Assembly: GCA_944989445.1 (NCBI GenBank)
Contig: CALYLW010001393.1
Span: forward strand, 167,001 to 231,000
From: Ampullaceana balthica
Lineage: Eukaryota > Mollusca > Gastropoda > Lymnaeidae
Reading direction: 5' to 3'
Length of the DNA stretch: 64,000 nucleotides
Shown here: one piece after another, positions 10,010-21,800 of the stretch
How the letters are laid out: the number at the start of each line of letters is the position of its first letter
How positions within the stretch are numbered: the first letter of the stretch is position 1
Position numbers and translations under genes: made by a program
The notes under the pieces: generated by a model
The model's database searches: none
Told to the model about the DNA's origin: nothing
The model's input: only the letters and a program-made list of their open reading frames with translations

Positions 10010-10163
10010 TTTGTGATGGGTGAGAACACGTTTTCAAAGTCTGTAAAATTTTTCAAACTAATATTGATGCTGTGGTGTGGAAGGCTCTAAATAGGGTTGA
10101 TACAATGCAATAAATGCACTGTTTTTTATGATTTTCATTTACGTAGTTGAAATTATATACTAA

Positions 10164-10544
10164 CTAGACGCCCCGCGGCGTAGCATACGCCGCAGACTTG
10201 CTCATGGAGAGTTCTTTTACCCCTTTAATGCACTTTTTTAGGGCACCGACCTTTTTCAAAAGCACAACTAACTTGTTCTTGTTTGATCAATACGAAATAT
10301 TAAATTTTCTGAAATGCACACAAAGTATTTTATAATAGGGGTTCCCTTTTCCAAAATTAAAATATCAGCGAAAACAATTATGTCATATAATTGTTTTTTA
10401 CAGCCCATATTTAATTTCCACACATTTTGATGCATTGGTGCAGTAATTTGGAGCGCTTCTTTCTAAAATTAGTATCTGTTGCACATGCAGCTTCTTGTTG
10501 CCTCGCTGGATCCGACCACGAAGAGAATGATATATATATATAGA
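10164..10544 (-). mobile_element. Non-autonomous Helitron, family 1 (381 bp)
   Basis: Read on the minus strand it begins TCTATATATATATATCATTC and ends with the hairpin GCGGCGTATGCTACGCCGC, then GGGGCGT and CTAG. The flanking bases are A and T, the Helitron target. A larger member is at 54256-55712, and 5'-end relatives lie near 53541 and 46028. No coding. Confidence 0.85.
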
Positions 10545-10760
10545 TTATTCAGGTCTTATTTCCTTCTAGGAAAGTCCAAGCGTAGTGTGTGTATCGGTCT
10601 TAGAATAGGCTGGTTTTGTGGTGGAATTTCAGTGGAGAGACGTCGACGTTAAGATACAGCGTCATCACATTCTACAAGTCTGAGCGACTTTCCTGTTTGT
10701 CAATGGTAAATTAGTATGTTCTGTAATTGCGAGTCGTAAAAGAGATATTAAATATAAAGT
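10545..10760. other. Spacer between Helitron and LINE tail
   Basis: Unique-looking sequence; no ORF, hairpin or repeat recognised. Confidence 0.4.
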
Positions 10761-11345
10761 GTTTTTTTGTTGTTTTTTTTATTGTAACAAATAAAATGTA
10801 CATTATATATTATTTCTTAAACATAAAAACCTTAATTATCTTCTGTTATGTTTAATATCATGTTTTGAATTGTTTGTCTAAACATGTGTTATAATGTTAT
10901 GTTTGTGTAACTGTGGTTATGGGAAAGTGCCTTAAGTCTGTGATGCCATATGTGTTTTCTGTACTGTGAAAGTATTTTTAAGCGTATAGTTTGTTGTTTC
11001 TTGTTTATAGAGTCTGGTATTATGTTTAGTGTTATTGCTTTGTCTATATCTACTGTGTGTATTGTTCCTGCTTGTATGAATTGTTGAGGCGTGTTTTTAG
11101 TTTGTAAAATTGTATTGCATGTGAGATATAAATGTTGTTCAGTCTTATCAGCCCCTGACCTGCAGAGTGGACAGCCTATTCTTGCTCCTCTGTCTTTATA
11201 ATTTCTTGATGAGACTGGGTTGTATTGTAAATTAGTCTGTATGTTATTTCTTTTTCTTTATTTGGTATTTCTTTGATATGTGTATTTTTAAATGTTTCCT
11301 CAGTGTTTGTAATTCCAAAAACTTGTTTCCATTTAATTCTATTGG

Positions 11346-14300
11346 TCAGAGGTGTTTTTTTATTAAATGTGTAAATATTTCTTTGGTTGTTTTGTGTAAT
11401 ACTTCTTCATTACCTTTTATTGCTTTGATGGAAATTGTATGAAATTGTGATTGATTTCTACCCATGTAATATGCAGTGCTGTTATCAATTGCTGTTAAAT
11501 ATCCTATTCTGATTCCTAAGTAATAATGTTTGAATGTATTTTCTGATCTTTTTTTAATGGCTTGTCCTATAAATTTTATTCTGAGTGCTTGTATTTTTGT
11601 TTGTATGTCTTGCAAGTTTATTCCTCCATTTAGCTTAGATTGTATTAGTGGTGTATGTTTGATATTGTGTATTGTTCCTTGGAATATGTATTTAGTTATG
11701 TGTGAGTTAATTGCTTTTAAAATTATTGGTGGGGGTTCCCCTATTGTTCCTGTATATATTGTTTTGGGGATATCATATGTATTTATTAATGTGCTACTCC
11801 CAAAAATTGTCTGCTGTGTATTTGTTTCTGTCAATAATTTGTTTAATTGATTGTTCAATATTCCTCCATATTTCAGTGTTTGTCTGTGTCTGATTATTGG
11901 AATAAAAGATTCCATAAATTCTAAGGATCTCCTTCTTATTTATGTCTAAAGGGAAAATCTAGTCTACCTTGCCACCTACCTATCCCCATAATTTCAGATT
12001 TGTTTACATTAATCTTCGACCCACTACCTCTTCCAAAATCTTGAAAAATTGAAATTATTTTGTGAATTGACATATTATTTGTGGGGAAAATACCGTGTCA
12101 TCTGCATAAGCAATCACTTTAATATATCTGGCTCCAGGGATCCATATTCCTGTAATCTTTTTCTCCAGAAGTGGTTCAAAGGATAGAATATATAGAAAAG
12201 GGGATAAAGAACACCCTTGTCTAACTGATCTTTTAATTGCAATGTTTTTTGAAATTGTATTATTTATGATCAGATTGCTGATAGGCGCTCTGTATAGAAT
12301 TTTAACCCAATTAATAAAATACTCCCTAATTTATTGTGTTGTAATATCTTGTGAAGGTATGCATAGTGTCACATGTGTATCATGAGTGCATCACGAGTGT
12401 ATTGCGTGATTATATGACGGAGAGAACATGTGATTAATAAGCGCGGGAAGAAAGAAGCCTTCCCATTGGCCGACAAGGTTGGAGGATGAGTTGTCAGAGA
12501 GGCTCCGTTGTGGAAGCACGGAATGTGTGTCTGCCTCAAGATATCCACGTTGTATAACCTCAAATTATATGTTATGTACATAGTATACATATTAAAGTTG
12601 TTTTATTGAAACAAGTTCTTCAGTGGATTATTGTGTACAAGATTATGTATTGACAGAATGCCTAGAAGTTACATATTAATAAGTAACAATATAGTAACCA
12701 TTAAACGTGTCATACCCTGTCAAAGGCTTTTTCGTTGTCTAGTTATAATATGAATGTTTGAATTTGTTTGTCACTTGTATATTGTATAATATCTCTGATT
12801 AAATGATTGTGGTTGTTGATGTCCCTGCCTTTAATGCTGCATTGTTGATTGACATGAATGAGAGTATTTAAATGTGGATTTAGTTTATTGGCTAATGTTT
12901 TAGTAAGAATTTTTTAATATGTGTTGAGTAATGATATGGGCCTGTAATTTTTAAGTTGTGTTTTGTCTGTGTCTTTTTTTTTGTATAAGTGTGATGTATG
13001 AAGTGTTCATTGAATTTGGTGGTTCAATGTTGTTGTAAGCTTCTTCTAAAGTTGCATGTAATATTGGGCCCAGTGTTGTAAAAAAGAATTTGTAAAACTC
13101 TGTTGTTAGTCCAACTGGCCCAGGTGTTTTGTTTTTATTCATGTTGTGTATTGTCACTTTCATGTCCTGTAGATTAAATGGTTTGTTCATTTTGTTTGTT
13201 CGATCATCCTGCAGTGCTTTTGTAATTTTTGTGTACTGAACCTGTATATATGCATCAGTTTGTTCAGTTGCAAAAAGTTGTGTATAGTATTTTTCAAACG
13301 TTTCTACAATCTCCTTTTTTGTCAGTTTGTGTTTTTCCTACTGTGTCTATTATTTGTCTTATCTGTCTGCTTTTTTGTATGTTTTGTTCTATTGTTAAGA
13401 ACTGCTTTGTAGGTGCTTCTGTGTAGTTTGTAGGTAATCTACTTCTAACTTGGGCACCATTGTATTTCTGCTGTTTAATTGTTTCTAATTCTTCCTCTAA
13501 TTCTTGTATGGCATGATTTGTTGGGTCGTTGTAGTTTTCTATTGATATTAGTACTTTTAGTTCAACTTCTCGTTTTCGGATTTGACTGTGTAGCTGAGTT
13601 GCAATTTTTTGTGTGATGTGTTTGAGTGTAGATTTTAAAAGTTCCCAGCGTTTTCCTATAACTACTATATTTGTAGTTGATAGTATGCTGTATTGTTGAA
13701 TTATTTTGTAAATGATGTCTGTGTAGTGGTTGTTTTCTAAAAGTGCATTGTTAAATTTCCAATGAGGGGATTTTTTAAATTTTGTGATCTGTAAAGTTTA
13801 ATGTTTTTTTACATGTTTTGCTTCATTAATTGTGTCTGATTTTGGAATGTAAAATATATCTAATATTGAATGAGAATAGAAAATATTATTCTTAAATGTT
13901 GTTTCTTTTCCTTCTTTATGAAGTGTTCTGTATGCGTCGACTAATGTATATGTATTTGTTATGTATTGTAATACTTCTATCCCCGTTGTTACTTCTACTA
14001 TTTTTCCTTTCCTATTGGGGTTGGTTGTATCTAGAAGGCTTGTGATATAATTAAAATCTCCTCCTAAAATAATATGTCCGCTCTGAAATAAATATTTCAA
14101 ATTTTTAACTAGTGTATTGTAAAACAAATGTTTTTCTTTGTGCTTTGCTGGAGCCTATATGTTTACAAGTGTGTAATTATCTTTCTTGTCTGTAATATTA
14201 ATCGTGGCCATTCTTCCTTCTTTATCCCTGTCTTTACGTGTTATTTCCCATCTATCAGATGTCTGTACTATTCCCACTCCTTTAAATCTACCAAAGCTAA

Positions 14301-14570
14301 AGTAACTGTTTTTTCATACCTAAGGCCTTAGTATACATATGGGCATCGCATTCTGTGGTTATATTTGTCTCCTGTAAAAAATAAAATCAATGTTGTGTTT
14401 TTTACTAAGTTAATTATGTGATGCTCCTTTTTGTTACAAGTCTTAACATTGAGGGAAAAAAGTGTAAGCTGTGTAGTCTCTATATCTGATGTGACTGTGT
14501 TTCCGGACCCTTTGTTGAGTTCAAATGATTTTATTTGGTTTGAGCGAGGTGCTTTTGATCTTATTTTCAT
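11346..14570 (-). pseudogene. LINE ORF2 relic: APE endonuclease and reverse transcriptase
   Basis: Segments in order: 14570-14328, an endonuclease start (LFSLNVKTCN...INLV); 14127-13798, ILGGDFNYI and SHSILDIFYIP, matching APE-type GGDFN and the C-terminal SxLDxI block; 13190-12951, RT entry MNKNKTPGPVGLTTEFYK; the catalytic YADD at 12108-12097; and 11915-11346, the thumb and C-terminal region. A CPLC...HLYL...C finger-like motif follows near 11150 in another frame. Several frames and stops are needed to connect these, so it is not functional. Confidence 0.85.
12371..12706. mobile_element. LTR-like insertion inside the LINE
   Basis: Flanked by direct repeats GTGTC at 12366-12370 and 12707-12711. 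Removing the insert and one repeat restores the LINE frame KAFDRV...YAYLHKIL, apart from one stop, so this is a genuine insertion. No terminal inverted repeats. It holds CCATTGGCC and a TATA-like region near 12575-12590. A 5-bp duplication and 336-bp length suit a solo LTR, but the ends are not clean TG...CA. Confidence 0.6.
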
Positions 14571-14878
14571 CTCGTTTTCTTTCTATTATGAGGAACGTAG
14601 TTGTCCATGATATTATTAGTTGAAAATAATTTTAAATTTTAACAATCAATGTCTAAATGTTTATTGACTTTCGTCCGTTGACTCGTCCTGGGGTAACCAG
14701 TCATACTTAAAATATTTTGTCTCATCCTCCTCAGAGTCGTCATCATAATGTCTTTTATTTGCGCTCCAGGTCTTCTGTTGTGGTTCACACGTAAGGGGAG
14801 GGCACCCCTTGAAACTGCGTCGGCATATTACAGTTTCATTGGGGAATTTCCTTTTGATTGAACCACTGTTGATTCGGG

Positions 14879-15238
14879 TTATATCCTCTTGTTATTCTTT
14901 TTATTACGTTTTATCTGCCAGCCGTCTTCCATTATGGTCGACACATGTATGGCACTGATGGCCTCTTCCAGAACTATTGTGGGCTCCGGCAAAGACCCTG
15001 TCGCTGAACCTCCAGCAAGGACAGCGCCGGGATCAGTCACTTGGACCGCATCGGGGACCACAACGGGAGCCTCCAAAGGGACTGCCACCGGGTTTGTCTC
15101 TGGGACAACAAATTTGTTAATGCTTTCCCTCACCACATCTCCTGGCTCCCCACAGGGACACCTACTTGATTTATTTTTTCCTTCGCTTCTGGGGTTCTTT
15201 TTACACATCTGCTTCTCCAATGATCTTGGGAACCACAC
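14879..15238 (-). pseudogene. LINE ORF1 C-terminal part in a shifted frame
   Basis: This frame overlaps the end of the upstream ORF1 frame and continues with a proline/valine-rich segment ending in DGWQIKRNKKNNKR, a basic tail. The overlap around 15130-15238 suggests a single frameshift split one ORF1 in two. Confidence 0.6.
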
Positions 15239-15795
15239 AGGAAGCAGGCCTGTTTTCTCCCAGGAACTAGAAGCAGTATTCTCTTATCTTTTATTATTCC
15301 ACACTCTAAAGATATATAATGTGGAACAATTGTTTCTTTTTCCGGTCTGTACATAACCATCCATCTGTTAGCTCTACCTTTGTGAGGGTATGCCTCTACT
15401 TTTTCTTTTCTCAAAAAGGAGAGCATTTCCTCCACTCCCTCCTTTGGTAAGGTTGGAGGGACCCAGTGAACAATTACCTTCCTTTTTTCTCTCCCCAAAT
15501 GTTCAATATGGATTCGTTTTTCTTCACCAGCCTGGAATGTCTTACGGTGAACACTTTCGAAGTGCTTTACTTCCGCCTCTTCTCCGAGTTTGCAGAACCA
15601 TTTAAGTGGTTCCTCAAACTGGTAGAGGTCAAAATTCTGTCTCCATGTAATTCCTAGTTCTTTAATGAAACAGCCTACGATCTCAGCTGCTGTGATTTGG
15701 TATGCTTCTTTTCCTGAGATCGTCAAGGCTAATGTGTTTGGGTGGTGTGCTCTAGCCAGTGAAACACCTTTAACTATTACTTTCTGTTTATTCAT
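15130..15795 (-). pseudogene. LINE ORF1, RNA-binding protein with CCHC knuckle
   Basis: 221 codons from an ATG at 15795. IHIEHLGREKRKVIVHWVPP and the following block resemble the RRM-like region of Tx1-type ORF1 proteins. Near the end, VPGRKQACFLCGSQDHWRSR supplies a CX2CX4HX4C zinc knuckle. Expected to bind LINE RNA and form the RNP. The frame ends soon after the knuckle while a plausible continuation exists in the next frame, so this copy is probably frameshifted. Confidence 0.8.
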
Positions 15796-15924
15796 TTTGA
15801 ATTACTTACAAACAAATGAAAAATTCACTTATAAATCCTTGAATTGTCACAAACACAAGTTAATTCAAGGTATTCACTATTAAATTATTATTAATCAACA
15901 ACATCCGGTTCTGCGATATGTCAT

Positions 15925-16490
15925 TTTATCCCTTAATATAGGGATCGAAGTTAAGTGGCTTGCCACTTACATAAATGGTTCTATGAAAGGTGATATCCTG
16001 TGATGTGTTAAAATAGTTGAAGCTAAATATAGATTTATCTTAATAAATTAATTTCAAGTTTCTATAAGTATAAATGAATGCAATATTTAAATGTATTTTT
16101 TAAAATATAACTTTAGTAAATGTAAGTTTAAAGTACTAAACTATTTATTTTAGTAACACACTTTAATAATAATATGTATCACTGTATTGTAAATTAAATT
16201 TCAAAAGAGTTTTTAAAAAAATAACAATTCCTATCTTGTCACCTAAATTTTCTCAAGAACAACGCAATTGATAAAATATATTTCTACTGGTGCTTTGTGG
16301 TGCAGCCATTACAGGCCAATAAATTAATATGCACATCAGATGTTGACAATATAAATTTATTTTAAGATAAAGTGTTGTTTCTCACTGACAAAATATAGTG
16401 CCTATTTTACACCCATATAGTTAAAAATATAATTGTATTATTTACGTATGTGTGGAAAAAAATGTCTCTAATGTCTAATATAAGATATAT
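15925..16490 (+). repeat. DH module, type 1 (left module of copy B)
   Basis: Hairpin 1: ATCCC/GGGAT (15928-15945). Hairpin 2: TAAGTGGC/GCCACTTA (15952-15969), a perfect 8-bp stem. About 360 bp on lies GGTGCTTTGTGGTGCA (16289-16304), here with only a 3-bp outer stem TGG/CCA. A type 2 module follows 1.48 kb later (17401), so the pair may be diverged terminal repeats of one element. Confidence 0.65.
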
Positions 16491-17970
16491 GTTTATCGCC
16501 TCAATCAACGCTGAATGACTTTGTCCATGTATGAAAACATTCCTCTGTGTGTATAGTTATCATAAATTGACAGATTGACTCTATGTTAATTAATTGGTCG
16601 TTGATAAGTGCTTCACTAACAATTATCTGCTCTCCATGTCTTCTAAAGTGTTTCTTTACTTAATGTTGTACTTGCTGTATACAATGAAAGTTTAAAAGCA
16701 ATACAATCATTTTATGAATAAATCCTTACATGACCAGATGGTCAGTTCCAATGTTCCAGGGTAGATATCTTATCGACGTCGTGCAGCAGTTTAGAATACC
16801 GCAATTAAAACGTTTTATAATATAATAATAGTATCTTCCATCACAATATTCGTAATGGATTCCTACTCTCGGTGAGCTTCGTTTTCATAAGTCAAAATGT
16901 TAGAGTGGCGCGGCATGGTTTTAACACATCAGTGAGAACAACACATTCATACAATCTGGTGTGAGCTTCCTACATTCTTAATTAATATCTCAAATTTATC
17001 TTATTGCTAGTGCACCTCGCCCCGTCCACTGTTCCCATTAATACTTTTTTAAAAATTAGTTTATCCCTGGACATAACACTGCAACTATTTACTTTCTTTA
17101 TTTTATTTAATCAAACTGCCATTAGTTATTGTTTTTTTATTATTTTTGTTTTCGATTACAAAAACGTTTTAGCGACACGTGTGTTGTTTAGTAGCGTCCT
17201 TTCAAGCTGACGTATAACAACTTTACGTAACATATTGAGTAGCTACTCTTTGTAGACTACAGAGGCAAGTTTATTATACAATATATAGTCAACAAGAAAT
17301 AAGTAATCTTTAAGAATTATGGCATATAAACCAGTGTAATGAGCTAATTGATATTGGACTTCGACTTTCTCTGTGTTAGGATACTCCTAACTTTTACGTG
17401 ACATTGCATCTCTATTTATAGGGATCGAGATCAAGTGGCAAAGCACTTGAATAAATAGAGTGGTTTCCTCTTGGAAATGGTACAGTCTAGAGATCAACGT
17501 TACCTATACAGTCCGCTAAGCATATCTGTTAAAGGAATATATAAAAATTGTATAGTTCTTTTAAATTCTTTATAAATTACAATTTTAAATCTAATTTGTC
17601 ATTCGAATGTTATGTTTCTATAAATTTGTTTACGTTAGGTGCATATAAAAACTAAATAACTCAAGTCTTTAACATTAAAAAGGCATAAACTTGTAAAATA
17701 AAAATAAATTAAAAAGTTTATGAAGAAAAAATATTTTAATCAATTAATTTTTTAAAGTGTGTTTTAAAAACATCACTGAATTTCATAGTAAATACAAAAT
17801 TAGCGGTGCTTTGTGGTGCATCGCTTAGCGGGAAAAACAATTCACATTGACATTTTCATCAAAATGGAATAATGCGTAATTTATCTTAAGTTTCTAAATA
17901 TTATATCTAAAAATAAACAACACCAGAACACAAACCACACATACATAATTTAAACTACAGAAACCAAGAT
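16491..17970 (+). repeat. DH-family repeat, copy B with type 2 module
   Basis: Body matches copies A and D with a single 39-bp unit (16914-16950). Hairpin 1 ATCTCTA/TAGGGAT (17408-17425). Hairpin 2 CAAGTG/CACTTG (17432-17449), then AATAAA. The GTGC hairpin is at 17802-17825 with outer stem AGCG/CGCT. The tail 17826-17970 matches 49186-49345. Non-coding. Confidence 0.75.
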
Positions 17971-18126
17971 AGCAGATGTTAACGATTAATAGCTGTTAGT
18001 AAATAATTAACAACAATATATTTAAGTTAAAAGAATTATTAACCAAAAATGACTCTTCTTTAATAAAAAAAAATGACTATTTATTTGTAAATGACGTCAT
18101 TATTTTTGTGATTTTCAGCTATTTTT

Positions 18127-19667
18127 AAATCCTTTATATTAACTCGTGGTGTCTGCGGCCGCCCGCTCAACCGCCCGACCACACGCCCTTGTCGCCAAAA
18201 GTTTTGATCGATTTTTAACCCACTTACTCGTGAGCTAGCGAGCTGAAATTTTGCAGGCAGTTTTGTACCGATAATAAAAACAATGTATCAAAATTTCAGA
18301 TCGATCGCATGGACCGTAATTAAATTATTGATTTTTTAGATTATTTTATTTATTCCTATGTATCATGCTATTTTTTGAGATAGAGCGTCGCGGTGCGTAT
18401 TATATTGAACAACCTTTCTGTCACGCAATAATGTGCGTATTTTATTGACAACTCTTTTTATAAACATATTTCTGATCGGTGCACATTATATTAAACATGT
18501 TTTACGACTCAACTGCAATTTTGTATTTCCGGATGGTCTGGCGCTGCGTATTATAATGAACATTCTTTTAGTTACTTCTCGTACATAAAGGATTTATAGT
18601 CAAAAACTTGGTTTTTTACGGGTTTTTCTTATTAAATCCTTTATATTAACTCCTGGTGTCTGCGGCCGACCGACCGACCGACCGACCGACCTTGTCGCCA
18701 AAACTTTTGAGCGATTTTTAACCCACTTGCCCGTAAGCTAGCGAGCTGAAATTTTGCAGGCAGTTTTGTACCGATGATAAAAAACAATGTATCAAAAACT
18801 TCAGATCGATCGCATGTACCGTAATTAAATTATTGATTTTTTAGATTATTTTATTTATTACTATGTATCATGCTTTTTTTTGAGATAGAGCGTCGCGGTG
18901 CGTATTATATTGAACAACCTTTCTGTCGCGCAATAAGGTGCGTATTTTATTGACAACTCTTTTTATAAGCATATTCCTGTTCGGTGCGCATTATATTAAA
19001 CATGTTTTACGACACAACTGCAATTTTGTATTTCTGGATGGTCTGGCGCTGCGTATTATAATGAAGATTCTTTTAGTTATATATACTTCTCGTACATAAA
19101 GGATTTATAGTCAAAAACTTGGTTTTTTATGGGTTTTTCTTATTTACAGGTTTTTCTTATTAAATCCTTTATATTAACTCGTGGTGTCTGCGGCCGCCCG
19201 ACCGACCGACTGACCGACCGCCCTTGTCGCCAAAACTTTTGAGCGATTTTTAACCCACTTGCTCGTAAGCTAGGGAGCTGAAATTTTGCAGGCAGTTTTG
19301 TACTAATAATAAAAACAATGTACAAAATTTCAGATCGATCGCATGTACGGTAATTAAATTATTGATTTTTTAGATTATTTTATTTATTCCTATGTATCAT
19401 GCTATTTTTTGAGATAGAGCGTCGCGGTGCGTATTATATTAAACAACCTTTCTGTCGCACAATAAGGTGCGTATTTTATTGACAGCTCTTTTTATAAACA
19501 TATTCCTGATCGGTGCTTATTATATTAAACATGTTTTACGACACAACTGCAATTTTGTATTTCTGGATGGTCTGGCGCTGCGTATTATAATGAAGATTCT
19601 TTTAGTTACTTCTCGTACATAAAGGATTTATAGTCAAAAACTTGGTTTTTTACGGGTTTTTCTTATT
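18127..19667. repeat. Three tandem copies of a ~510-bp unit
   Basis: Units at 18127-18633, 18634-19161 and 19162-19667 begin AAATCCTTTATATTAACTC. Near the far end of each, CATAAAGGATTT forms a short inverted repeat with the start. An internal (GACC)n tract varies between units. Two more tandem copies sit inside a Helitron at 54512-55504, and a diverged one spans 35720-36595. The unit holds CAGATCGATCGCATGTACCG followed by AATTAAATTATTGATT, a block shared with 21240-21300 and 63490-63545. No ORF. Confidence 0.88.
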
Positions 19668-19879
19668 AATAACTATATTTATAGGCAGTAATTATGGAAT
19701 TTCAAAATATATAAATTTTAAGGCCTAAGACGCTTTAGCGTACCATTATTGTCAACCGTTTAAGCACTGTACATATATAATAAAGAAATAAAAGACCTAA
19801 TAATAATCATAGTATTCGCTTTGAATATATATATATATAATAATGTTTCTATCAATATATCCATAAATTATAACAATTA

Positions 19880-20480
19880 TATTTGTGTTTGCTCTATTTT
19901 CTAAGTGTTATTTTGATGTCAGTATTATCATTTTGGATTCACGCTTCCCATTAACTGCTTTAGGTATACCTCAAAATTTTGAATTTCTTCTGTTTTTGCT
20001 ATAAATCAAGATACGTTTAATGAAGAACACATTAAATGATTAGGTATTGCACACAAATTTCCATTTCGTTGTTAAATCAGCGCCTATAACTGAAGAGCTG
20101 TCCTCAGATCACTTTTGTATTATTTGTGACCTTAGTGTGGTTCACTCCCCTCCTCCCACTGTGTTCAAAGATGTACACAATCTTAACTAGATGAACTTTC
20201 CAGCATGTTCTGTCTTTTGAAGTGACCCCTGACCTTTGCCCCACTTTGGATACGCTGAACAGCTAATTCCTGGTGCATAGGTAGAAGAATGTAAATTTTG
20301 AATAACATCATCAAAGTCCACATCTTGTACGAATGCTACAGTGCAAACAACAATATTTAACTTATTAAATATAACACCTTGTGTCATTTTACTGGAATAA
20401 GCACAACTATCAACTCTGTAGCTAAACGTCCGTAATGCACTGATTAAATCTATAAATAATAATAAATGAAGGCCCTCACA
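19880..20480. repeat. Diverged direct repeat, left copy
   Basis: Matches 21340-21800 through blocks such as GAGCTGTCCTCAGATCACTT and GTGGTTCA-TCCC. A 98-codon minus-strand frame (20187-20483) has no counterpart in the other copy, so I do not call a gene. The copies are about 1.45 kb apart. Confidence 0.55.
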
Positions 20481-20670
20481 CATTGACCCACTTATAGCAA
20501 ACTCTAAAACGTCCCGTTTAACTAGAAGAAAAAAAATTGTTATACACTTATTCCATTTTCTTCAACATCTCTCAAGAAGTATGATTTTACTCAGCAAAAT
20601 TATTTAGTTGCTATGTTAAATTATATTGTTTATAACATGGTAGAATTCGATAGTGATACTTATTACACAT

Positions 20671-21020
20671 AAATAGAGGTAAAAAAGACTATCAAAAGAC
20701 ACGTTTTTATAAGTAGACTAAAAAGAAGAAAATAATTTAAAACTTATAAGTTCAAGTATTTTATTTTAATATGATTAAAAACTTTGGGCGGGTACTTATG
20801 AGGTGTTAGTATACATATTAAAGATTTATAATTTACGAGGCAAAAGAGAGATATATAAGTGAGACAATGAGTGATCTGCTAATTAAAACTACATTAGCAC
20901 CGCCCCACGTTTTTAATCATATTAAATGAAAGTACTTGAACTTATAAGTTTTACATTATTTTCTTCTTTTTAATTCACTTACAAAAACGTGGTTTTTTAA
21001 AATCTTTTTTACCTCTATTT
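20671..21020. mobile_element. Foldback MITE with ~120-bp inverted repeats
   Basis: Ends AAATAGAGGTAAAAAAG and CTTTTTTACCTCTATTT. The arms continue through ACGTTTTTATAAGT, AAAACTTATAAGTTCAAGTA and ATATGATTAAAAAC in inverted copy. Relatives lie at 62766-63080 and 63694-64000. It sits between the two direct repeats above. No ORF. Confidence 0.8.
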
Positions 21021-21339
21021 ATTTTATTCTTTTTAGTCTAAGTGTAAATTCATAGAGTATATCGAAAATTTTATTTCTTTAAACGCATCACGTGACAAAC
21101 ATTTAAAGACTGGAACTGATTGATCTCCACTTGCTGTAAACAAGGGGATGTGATCATCGATAGCTGAGGTGAACATCAGTGGCACGTGGACGTAAACAAT
21201 AGCAGACGGCTACAGATGCTATATGGAGATAAATTTAAAATGGATTAATTTAATTACTGTACATTCGATCGATCTGAAATATCATTACAATACATTGTCA
21301 TCCAAGATCTATCTGTGGTAAAATATTTCTATAAAGGTT

Positions 21340-21800
21340 TTCCTTAGTTGTGATTATTTTTGTGTTTTTTTTCTATTTTCTTATTGTTATTGCTACATTA
21401 GTAATTTGGTTATATCTCAAACTATTGGATTGCTTCTGTTTTTTGATGTAAATCAAACCATACATAATCAAGGATACATTGATGATTTGATATTTGCACA
21501 GGCCTGAAGATTACGCTGTTAAATGCGTACCTATAATATAAGAGCTGTCCTCAGATCACTTTGTTACTTTAACGTGGTTCATTCCCGTCCTTCAAAGATG
21601 TCTTTGTGACATGAACAGTTACGCCGTCCGTAACGATCTGAGAGTAGCAGTGACCCTGAACTTTGGCATCAAAGTCAAATTGTTTGCAAATGCTGCAGCG
21701 CCGACCATAGCATTCAACTTATTAAATAAGAATTTGTGGCATTTGACAGAAATAAGCACACTTCAGTTTGTGGATAAAAGGATGTAATGTATTAATAAAA
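21340..21800. repeat. Diverged direct repeat, right copy
   Basis: Pairs with 19880-20480. Just upstream, 21127-21300 resembles 63420-63560 (AATAGCAGACGG and TTCGATCGATCTG blocks). No coding capacity recognised. Confidence 0.55.

Larger units (their letters stand above)
10761..15860 (-). mobile_element. Degenerate near-full-length Tx1/L1-like LINE
   Basis: Reading the minus strand from about 15860: ORF1 with a CCHC knuckle, ORF2 with APE-type endonuclease, RT and a C-terminal CCHC-like finger, then a 3' UTR and an A-rich tail (poly-T on the plus strand at 10765-10790). ORF2 carries stops and frameshifts. A 336-bp LTR-like insertion interrupts the RT region (12371-12706). Two further 3' ends of the same family lie at 39831-41075 (minus) and 52050-52680 (plus), which confirms the orientation and 3' boundary. 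The Tx1/L1 assignment rests on ORF1 architecture and is moderate. Confidence 0.85.

Noticed and set aside
20187..20483. 98-residue minus-strand ORF as a host gene
   Set aside because: The related copy at 21340-21800 does not preserve the frame; no domain recognised.
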